A stretch of 10,630 bases of DNA. Source: DSNY01 sp016861185. Lineage in GTDB: Bacteria > Pseudomonadota > Gammaproteobacteria > Burkholderiales > Burkholderiaceae_F. Below are positions 5,889 to 10,630 of the stretch, one piece after another (positions within the stretch are counted from its first letter, which is position 1; the number at the start of each line of letters is the position of its first letter). Location: positions 1-10,630 of the forward strand of contig SZOR01000127.1 of assembly GCA_030263275.1 (NCBI GenBank), given 5' to 3'. Made by a program: the position numbers and the translations under genes. The notes under the pieces were generated by a model. That model was given only the letters and a program-made list of their open reading frames with translations, had not been told where the DNA came from and did not search any database.

Positions 5889-7004
5889 TCAGGGTTTTCG
5901 CGCCGCGCGTCCGAGGAATCCTTCGTCGGGCTTCAATGCCGCGGGCCGGTACACCTCGATCTTGCGGAACCACTGATCGACCATGTAGACGCGGCCGTCT
6001 TCGTCGACCGCAATGCCCGAGGGCAGCATGTAGCGCGCCGGCGCGTCGCGCTCCGAGCGGTCGCCGACGAACAGCAGCAGTTCGCCGTCGGCGTTGAAGA
6101 TCTGGAAGTTGCCGAACGCGGTATCGACGACGTAGACGTTGCCGTCGCGGTCGACCGCGATCTCCTTCGGCCGCGCGAACTGGCCGTACTGCTTGCCGAC
6201 GCTGCCGAACGCGTGCAGATACCGGCCTTCGCGATCGAACACGACGATGCGGAAGTTGCCGCCGTCGACGACGTACAGGCGGCCGTCGTGGCCGATCGCC
6301 AGATCGCGCGGCAGATTGAATTCGCCGGGCCCGCTGCCGCGTTTGCCGATGTCCATCACGTGCGCACCGCTCGCCGCGTCGAACACGCGCACCATGTGCT
6401 GTTCGGACGACACGCCGCCGATGTCGACCGCGTAGACGCGCTTGCCAGCGGGATCGACGGTCACGCTCGAAAGCCGCTGGAACCACTTGTCGCCGCCGAG
6501 CTTGCGCAGGAACTTGCCGTCGGGCCCGTAGACGAGGATCGCGCGCTGCGTGATGTCGGCGACGTACAGATTGCCCGCCGCGTCGACGTCGAGGCCGATC
6601 GGCTTGGTCAGGCCGCCCTGGCCGTCCTCGTCGCCGATGCGAAAGTAGCGCCCCGCGGGCACGTCGAACACGCGCACGTAGCGCGCGACCGTGTCCGATA
6701 CGTAGATGCGCCCCTGGAATACGGCGATCGCGTATGGCTTGGCGAGCGCCTCGCCGGTGCGCCGCTCGCCGGTGACGAGGCGGCGCAGGTTCGCGCCGGA
6801 TTCGTCGGGAACGACGTCGGCGCTCGAGTAGATCGCGCGCTCGAAGACGAAACGCGGCTCGTCGGGCGGCGGCGGAAAGACGAGCACCGGCGCCCGCGTC
6901 GGCGGCGCCTCGGATACCGCGGCGCACGCCCCCAGCAGGACGAGCAGCGCCGCGCCCGCCGCGCGCCGCGCCGTCGCAAGTATTCCCGAACGCTCCATCG
7001 CCAT
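5889..7004 (-). CDS. NHL-repeat six-bladed beta-propeller lipoprotein
   Basis: About 371 residues from ATG 7004 (ATG 6998 is an equal alternative; neither has a strong ribosome site). Either start places a lipobox LLGAC near residue 27 behind a short hydrophobic core. Ala at +2 and +3 fits sorting to the outer membrane. The frame is open further upstream, but a start there would bury the lipobox. After a Pro-rich stretch there are six NHL-type units with the recurring pattern VDxxGxxYVxD...VFDxxG, for example IYVSDTVARYVRVFD, LYVADITQRAILVYG, LYVVDGGNFRIVVFD, VYVVDTAFGNFQIFN and VYMVDQWFRKIEVY, enough for one closed propeller. No heme motif. The C-terminal half is clearly paralogous to the NHL protein at the right edge. 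It precedes the tetraheme gene by 270 nt and has its own sigma-54 promoter match. Probable role: scaffold or docking partner for the multiheme cytochrome; propellers of this kind accompany multiheme cytochrome genes in metal reducers. Confidence 0.92.
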   Translation of the reverse strand: MAMERSGILATARRAAGAALLVLLGACAAVSEAPPTRAPVLVFPPPPDEPRFVFERAIYSSADVVPDESGANLRRLVTGERRTGEALAKPYAIAVFQGRIYVSDTVARYVRVFDVPAGRYFRIGDEDGQGGLTKPIGLDVDAAGNLYVADITQRAILVYGPDGKFLRKLGGDKWFQRLSSVTVDPAGKRVYAVDIGGVSSEQHMVRVFDAASGAHVMDIGKRGSGPGEFNLPRDLAIGHDGRLYVVDGGNFRIVVFDREGRYLHAFGSVGKQYGQFARPKEIAVDRDGNVYVVDTAFGNFQIFNADGELLLFVGDRSERDAPARYMLPSGIAVDEDGRVYMVDQWFRKIEVYRPAALKPDEGFLGRAARKP

Positions 7005-7065
7005 GCGCCGAGCCGCCAAACAAGCGCCCGGCCGCGCCTCCATCCGCCGGCCGACGAGCACACGC

Positions 7066-7082
7066 TGCAATCCGCATGCCAA
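7066..7082 (-). promoter_or_regulatory. Sigma-54 (-24/-12) promoter of the NHL lipoprotein gene
   Basis: TTGGCATGCGGATTGCA on the minus strand matches YTGGCACGRNNNTTGCW in all but two positions, including TTGGCA and TTGCA at exact spacing. The predicted start is near 7055, with a leader of about 50 nt. Its -24 box lies only about 20 bp from that of the plus-strand promoter. Confidence 0.75.
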
Positions 7083-7099
7083 ACCGCCGAGCGCGGAAA

Positions 7100-7116
7100 C
7101 GGGCAAGGAACTTGCT
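7100..7116 (+). promoter_or_regulatory. Sigma-54 (-24/-12) promoter of the class I cytochrome operon
   Basis: CGGGCAAGGAACTTGCT matches YTGGCACGRNNNTTGCW except for two positions (T to G before GG, C to A in the first box); GG and GC are correctly spaced. The predicted start is near 7127, about 48 nt before ATG 7175. It is back-to-back with the NHL promoter in the 170-bp gap 7005-7174, which holds nothing else I can identify apart from the ribosome site GGGAGG at 7158-7163. Confidence 0.7.
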
Positions 7117-7174
7117 CGACCGAACGCGGGCCGTGGCGTGACCGGCCGCACCCCGCCGGGAGGACGAGCGCTCG

Positions 7175-8245
7175 ATGTTCGAGGGATACCGTTACGCGCC
7201 GCGCGCACGCGCGGCGATCGCTCGCAGCGCGGGGTCGTGCGCGCTCGTCATCGCGTCGTTGGCCGCGTCGTTCGCCGGCGCCTCGGCGCAGACGCAACCC
7301 GCCGTCCTCTATCACAACTACTGCTCGGTCTGCCACGGCGACAAGGGCGACGGCCGCAGCCGGGCCGCGGCGGCGCTGGTGCCGCCGCCGAAGGACTTCA
7401 CCGATCGTGCGGCGCGCCGCGACCTCACGCGCGAACGCATCGTCGCCGCGATCAAGTACGGCCGTCCGGGCACCGCGATGGTGGGCTGGACGACGCAGCT
7501 TTCGGAGCGCGACATCGAACGGCTCGCCGACTACGTGCTGGCGCAGTTCGTCCGCCGCGAGTCGCTCGGCGATCCGCGCGGCCGCGCGATCTACGCGAAG
7601 AACTGCGCCGTTTGTCACGGCGACCGCGGCGAAGGCGCCGTGTGGGCGGCGGCGAACATGGCGCGCCCGCCGCGCAACTTCGGCGCGCCCGAGGCGCAGT
7701 CGCTGACGCGCGACGCGATGATCGCGGCGGTGACGCACGGGCGGCCCGGCACGGCGATGGCGGGGTTCGGCACGCAGCTCTCGCGCCAGGACATCGCCGC
7801 GGTGGTCGATTTCGTCCGCACCGCGTTCATGGCGCCGGACATTTCAGGCACGCGAGCCCACGGCGGGCGCGAGGCCGACGCGGCTTCCGCTCCCGCCGGT
7901 GTCGATATGACGGCCGTTTTCCCCAATGGCTTGAAGGGAGACGCCAAGCGCGGGAGCACCTTCTACCTGGCCAACTGCGCGACCTGCCACGGCGCGCGCG
8001 GCGACGGCGAAGGGCCGCGCGCGTACTTCATCAATCCGAAGCCGCGCAGGTTCACCGACGAAGCCGCACGCGCGCGCTACAACCGCGTGGCGCTGTACGC
8101 GGGCATCGCCGAAGGCACGCTGGGTTCCGAGATGCCCGCGTGGAACAAGGTGCTCAACGAGCAGCAGATTGCCGACGTGGCCGAATACGTGTTCCAGGCC
8201 TTCATTCGCGGCCGCGCCGACGCGATCCGGCCGGCCGATCGATGA
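7175..8245 (+). CDS. Secreted class I cytochrome c with three heme domains
   Basis: 356 residues; ATG 7175 is preceded by GGGAGG with a long 11-nt spacer. A 21-residue basic n-region and a hydrophobic core end at GASA (residue 38), a Sec signal. Three cytochrome c domains: CSVCH (50-54) with Met102, CAVCH (144-148) with Met195, CATCH (268-272) with Met320. Each Met lies in a GTAM or GSEMPAW context followed by the C-terminal helix pattern (LADYVLAQF, VVDFVRTAF, VAEYVFQAF). All three should therefore be His/Met, higher-potential hemes. Heme-proximal loops read CHGDxGxG, common in cytochrome c subunits of oxidoreductase complexes and electron shuttles. The stop overlaps the start of the next cytochrome gene (ATGA), so the two are translated together and probably work together. 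Likely periplasmic. I do not recognise a specific named family. Confidence 0.93.
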   Translation: MFEGYRYAPRARAAIARSAGSCALVIASLAASFAGASAQTQPAVLYHNYCSVCHGDKGDGRSRAAAALVPPPKDFTDRAARRDLTRERIVAAIKYGRPGTAMVGWTTQLSERDIERLADYVLAQFVRRESLGDPRGRAIYAKNCAVCHGDRGEGAVWAAANMARPPRNFGAPEAQSLTRDAMIAAVTHGRPGTAMAGFGTQLSRQDIAAVVDFVRTAFMAPDISGTRAHGGREADAASAPAGVDMTAVFPNGLKGDAKRGSTFYLANCATCHGARGDGEGPRAYFINPKPRRFTDEAARARYNRVALYAGIAEGTLGSEMPAWNKVLNEQQIADVAEYVFQAFIRGRADAIRPADR

Positions 8246-9252
8246 AGCGCGCCGCGGTCGCGCTGCTGGCGCTGCTGGCCGGCTGCTCGAAGACGCCGGC
8301 GCCGGTCACGGGTGCGGCGCCGAGCCGCGCCACGCTCGAGCTCGGCCGCAAGGTCTACAACTACCGCTGCTACTTCTGCCACGGCTATGCGGGCGACGCG
8401 AAGACGCTCGCCTCCACCTATCTTGCGCCCGCGCCGCGCAGCTTCGTCGATGCCACGCCGGCCGCGCTGCCGCGCGCGGCGATCGAACGCGCGCTGCGCG
8501 AGGGCCGCGCGGGCACGGCGATGAAGTCGTTCGCGGGCATCGTCGACGAGCAGGAGCTCGGCGCCGTCGCCGCCTTCGTGTTCGACGAGTTCGTCGTCCG
8601 CAAGGCGCCCAACACGGCGTATCACACGCCGGAGAACGGCTGGCGCGACCATGGACGCTTTCGCGGCGCGTTCGCCTTCGCCACCGGCGAGATCGCGCTC
8701 GATACGCCGTGGGAGCAGTTGACCCCGGCGCAAGTCGAGGGCAAGCGGCTGTTTCTTTCGAGCTGTGTGAGCTGCCACGACCGCGCGCGCGTGGCGGACG
8801 AAGGACCCGCGTGGTCGACGCGGCCGCTGTCGTACCCGCGCGCGGGCTTCGTGTTCGATCCCGCTGCGCCGGTCGATGCCGTCTCCGGCGCATCGGTCTA
8901 CGCCAAGCACGACATCGCGCCGCGCCTCGTCGATCTCAGCGCGCGGCAGAAGCAGGGCGAGCGCCTTTACCAGCAGAACTGCGCCTTCTGCCACGCGGCC
9001 GACGGCACCGGCATGAACTGGATCGGCCGCTTCATGGAACCGCCAGCGCGGGACCTGACGCGCTTCACTGCCGAAACCATGCCGCAGCCGCGGCTGGTCG
9101 CGACGATCCGCGACGGCCTCGACGGCACGTCGATGCCCGCGTGGCGCGACGTGCTATCGCCCGCCGAGATCGAGGCGATCGCCGACTACGTCGGGCGCGC
9201 CTTCTTTCGCCGCGCCGATCGGGACGCGGTCGCCGCAGCGCCGGACCGCTGA
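8242..9252 (+). CDS. Triheme class I cytochrome c lipoprotein
   Basis: 336 residues from ATG 8242, which shares ATGA with the upstream stop. A short signal with lipobox LLAGC (Cys15), followed by Ser-Lys, predicts a lipid anchor, probably in the outer membrane. Three heme motifs: CYFCH (43-47) with Met94 (GTAMKSF), CVSCH (175-179), and CAFCH (247-251) with Met298 (GTSMPAW). The middle motif is followed by only 67 residues before the next CXXCH, with no methionine in that stretch; His223 (YAKHD) is the only other usual ligand there, so heme 2 is either bis-His or coordinated from elsewhere. A 75-residue insert between domains 1 and 2 is unlike the other domains. With the preceding secreted triheme protein it could form a chain to the outer membrane. 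The coding frame is also open upstream of 8242 to 7003, but that part lies over the other cytochrome gene and has no heme motif. Confidence 0.93.
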   Translation: MKRAAVALLALLAGCSKTPAPVTGAAPSRATLELGRKVYNYRCYFCHGYAGDAKTLASTYLAPAPRSFVDATPAALPRAAIERALREGRAGTAMKSFAGIVDEQELGAVAAFVFDEFVVRKAPNTAYHTPENGWRDHGRFRGAFAFATGEIALDTPWEQLTPAQVEGKRLFLSSCVSCHDRARVADEGPAWSTRPLSYPRAGFVFDPAAPVDAVSGASVYAKHDIAPRLVDLSARQKQGERLYQQNCAFCHAADGTGMNWIGRFMEPPARDLTRFTAETMPQPRLVATIRDGLDGTSMPAWRDVLSPAEIEAIADYVGRAFFRRADRDAVAAAPDR

Positions 9253-9260
9253 AAGCGCCG

Positions 9261-9296
9261 TTCCCGATTTCGGCATCGGGTTCCCGACTTCGGGAG
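9261..9296. repeat. Repeated palindrome between convergent cytochrome genes
   Basis: Two direct copies of TTCCCGAYTTCGG lie on the plus strand, at 9261-9273 and 9281-9293. The second is a good hairpin (CCCGA CT TCGGG, extended by GGA). The same CCCGATTTCGGGA unit occurs at 5861-5873. It fills most of the 52-nt gap between the stop at 9252 (plus) and the stop at 9305 (minus), so it could end or protect transcripts from both sides. No T-run is present on either strand. Confidence 0.55.
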
Positions 9297-9304
9297 CGGC
9301 CGCC

Positions 9305-10207
9305 TCACTTGACGTGGCAGGTCAGACACAAGGCGCCGCCGCTGGCGGTGACGCGCAGGAACTTGGGCACGAAACGGCTGCCGCGCGCGCCGTCCGGCAC
9401 GCCGTGCGGATCGTGGCAGGACGCGCACTCGACGGCTGCGCCCGCGCCGGCATCGTAGTAGCGCACTTCGTTGGGGTCGGGGCGGCCGTTCGCGTTGCCG
9501 TCGTAGAACACGAGGCGATCGCCGCTGCGGTCGGGCCGGACGAATTCGCCGAGGCGCGACGCCGGCAGCGGCGCGCCGACCGGATGGTCGTCGCGCAGAT
9601 CGGTGCCGATCAGCGCGCGCGTGAAGTCCTGCGCGTTGCGGCCGCTGCCCGGCGAATGGCAGGACAGGCAGCCGGTGCGGTCGAGCGCGGCGTGCGCGTC
9701 GGCGTCGGCGCCGACCGGATTGCGCCAGGCGCGGCTCAGGAACGCGTCGTTCTGCCCGCGCTCCTGCGCGCGGTCGATGCGGCCCGACCCCGGCATGTTG
9801 ATGATCGAATCGATCGCGACGGTGCCGTCGTGGCACGACAGGCAGGCGAGCGAAGCGGTACCCGGCTGCGACGCGCCGGCGTCGCGCGCCGCCGGCAACG
9901 TGTAGGTCGTCGCGCGCGTCGTTCGGTTCCACAGCGGCAGCGGCAGCGCGCTGCTTGCCTGGTGCGGCGTATGGCAATAGACGCAGACCTCGCCGTAATC
10001 GTTGCGCACCGGGTTCATCAGTTCGGCGCCGCCGCCGATCGGCCGCTGCGTCAGGTTGTGGCGCGTGTTGGCCACGCCGCCTTCGTAGGTGAATTTCGAC
10101 GCAGGATCGGCGGGGCGGATCTGCGCCGGCACGATCGTGGAGATCGCGCCGATCGACGCCGCGCCGAGCAGCGCGACGAGGCGGCGGACGCTACGGGCGC
10201 GCTTCAC
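9305..10207 (-). CDS. Secreted pentaheme cytochrome c, paralogue of the tetraheme protein with one added heme
   Basis: 300 residues. GTG 10207 overlaps the NHL stop (GTGA); the next Met is residue 64, so the GTG start is needed. The signal peptide ends IVPA (28). Heme motifs: CVYCH (75-79), CLSCH (122-126), CLSCH (180-184), CASCH (261-265), CLTCH (294-298), ending two residues later as in the tetraheme paralogue. There are exactly five other histidines: His50 (RHNL), His82 (CHTPH), His172 (DAHAALD), His208 (DDHPVG), His268 (CHDPHG). Four of these match the tetraheme protein; the fifth sits with the third CXXCH in a short block (about residues 165-190) absent from it, so the extra heme came with its extra ligand. 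Shared marker strings include CHTPH, PLWN, ACLSCHDGT, IIN.PGSG, DHP.G, VEC.SCHDPH and CHVK. Likely exported; same filament or surface role considered as for the tetraheme protein. Confidence 0.94.
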   Translation of the reverse strand: MKRARSVRRLVALLGAASIGAISTIVPAQIRPADPASKFTYEGGVANTRHNLTQRPIGGGAELMNPVRNDYGEVCVYCHTPHQASSALPLPLWNRTTRATTYTLPAARDAGASQPGTASLACLSCHDGTVAIDSIINMPGSGRIDRAQERGQNDAFLSRAWRNPVGADADAHAALDRTGCLSCHSPGSGRNAQDFTRALIGTDLRDDHPVGAPLPASRLGEFVRPDRSGDRLVFYDGNANGRPDPNEVRYYDAGAGAAVECASCHDPHGVPDGARGSRFVPKFLRVTASGGALCLTCHVK

Positions 10208-10630
10208 GGCCGGACTGCCGCACGCGCGTCGACGACGCGCCGCCCTTCCTCGTCGGACAGCCGGCGCAGGACCTCGACCTTGCGGAAGAACTGATCGACG
10301 ACGTACACGCGCCCGGCTTCGTCGACCGCCACGCCGGCCGGCAGCGCGAATCTGGCCGGCGCGTCGGCCGCCGCACGTTCGCCGAGCGCCACCAGCAGGC
10401 GGCCTTGCGTATCGAACACTTGGACGTTGCCGAAGCTCGCATCGGCGACGTACACGAGCCCGCTGCGATCGGCCGCGATGCCGCGCGGCCGCGCGAACTG
10501 GCCGAAGCCGTTGCCCGCCGCGCCGAACGCGCGCAGCCAGCGGCCGTCGCGATCGAAGACCTGCACGCGGAAGTTGCCTGCATCGAGCACGTACAGCGTG
10601 CCGTCCGGCGCGACCGCGGCATCGACCGGC
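10204..10630 (-). CDS. NHL-repeat beta-propeller protein, 5' part outside the window
   Basis: The frame is open to the right edge (the first codons seen read PVDAAVAPDGTLYVLD) and ends at TGA 10206-10204. Three NHL units are visible: LYVLDAGNFRVQVFD, VYVADASFGNVQVFD and VYVVDQFFRKVEVL. They align directly with the last three units of the NHL lipoprotein at 5889-7004, including GQFARP, DAPAR and the DQ.FRK.EV ending, so the two are paralogues. The N-terminus, where a lipobox would be, is not in the window. The stop overlaps the pentaheme start by GTGA, meaning the two products are translationally coupled and probably act together. Confidence 0.9.
   Translation of the reverse strand, partial: PVDAAVAPDGTLYVLDAGNFRVQVFDRDGRWLRAFGAAGNGFGQFARPRGIAADRSGLVYVADASFGNVQVFDTQGRLLVALGERAAADAPARFALPAGVAVDEAGRVYVVDQFFRKVEVLRRLSDEEGRRVVDARAAVRP

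Noticed and set aside
7165..7174. CGAGCGCTCG palindrome just before ATG 7175
   Set aside because: Short, without a loop, and expected by chance at this GC content; no partner copy seen.
5775..7706. 643-codon open frame on the plus strand across the NHL gene and divergent promoters
   Set aside because: It crosses two promoters and the start of a real gene and encodes Arg/Ala-rich sequence; antisense artefact.
1..10630. CRISPR arrays, tRNA or rRNA genes, insertion sequences
   Set aside because: No spaced direct repeats, no tRNA-like or rRNA segments and no transposase motifs were seen on either strand.

Overview
The window is very GC-rich, roughly 70 % by eye. Its Shine-Dalgarno sites, lipoboxes, Sec signal peptides and three -24/-12 (sigma-54) promoter matches point to a proteobacterium. 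A beta- or gammaproteobacterium seems likeliest, but nothing in the window fixes the taxon. Almost the whole window encodes an envelope and extracellular electron-transfer locus. Six cytochrome c genes carry 21 visible CXXCH heme motifs. They are accompanied by two NHL beta-propeller proteins, a parvulin-type foldase and a cysteine-free outer-membrane beta-barrel.

Layout from right to left. (1) 10630-9305, minus: the 3' part of an NHL-propeller gene, overlapping (GTGA) a pentaheme cytochrome. (2) 7175-9252, plus: a two-gene operon (ATGA overlap) of class I cytochromes, one secreted with three Met-ligated domains and one triheme lipoprotein. (3) 7005-7174: a short divergent intergenic region holding two back-to-back sigma-54 promoter matches. 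(4) 7004-5889, minus: a six-bladed NHL lipoprotein. (5) 5888-5619: an intergenic region with a third sigma-54 promoter match and a perfect 9+9 bp palindrome upstream of it. (6) 5618-4704, minus: a tetraheme cytochrome, followed by a strong intrinsic terminator at 4671-4639. (7) 4607-1, minus, closely packed: parvulin-like foldase, outer-membrane barrel, c7-type triheme cytochrome, and a class I cytochrome with at least three domains that runs off the left edge.

The NHL plus multiheme-cytochrome pair occurs twice (NHL + pentaheme; NHL + tetraheme). Both proteins are clearly paralogous between copies, so this is a duplicated module with a class I cytochrome operon between the copies. In both multiheme proteins the histidine count is exactly twice the heme count (8 for 4, 10 for 5), as expected if every heme is bis-His ligated and no histidine is spare. 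The extra heme of the pentaheme protein arrives with its own extra histidine. These proteins end in a heme motif plus two residues, and have a foldase, a propeller and a barrel beside them. This recalls the Geobacter OmcS/OmcE type of extracellular cytochrome filament loci, so a candidate cytochrome-nanowire system is the main hypothesis here. The tetraheme gene has its own promoter and a terminator right behind it, an arrangement that should give many more copies of that subunit than of the foldase and barrel downstream.

Inferred working model: class I cytochromes (plus-strand operon and left-edge gene) and the small c7 protein carry electrons across the periplasm; the barrel is the outer-membrane passage; the tetraheme and pentaheme proteins form the surface conductor; the foldase and NHL proteins serve assembly or attachment. 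Direction of electron flow (metal reduction or Fe(II) oxidation) cannot be told from the sequence.
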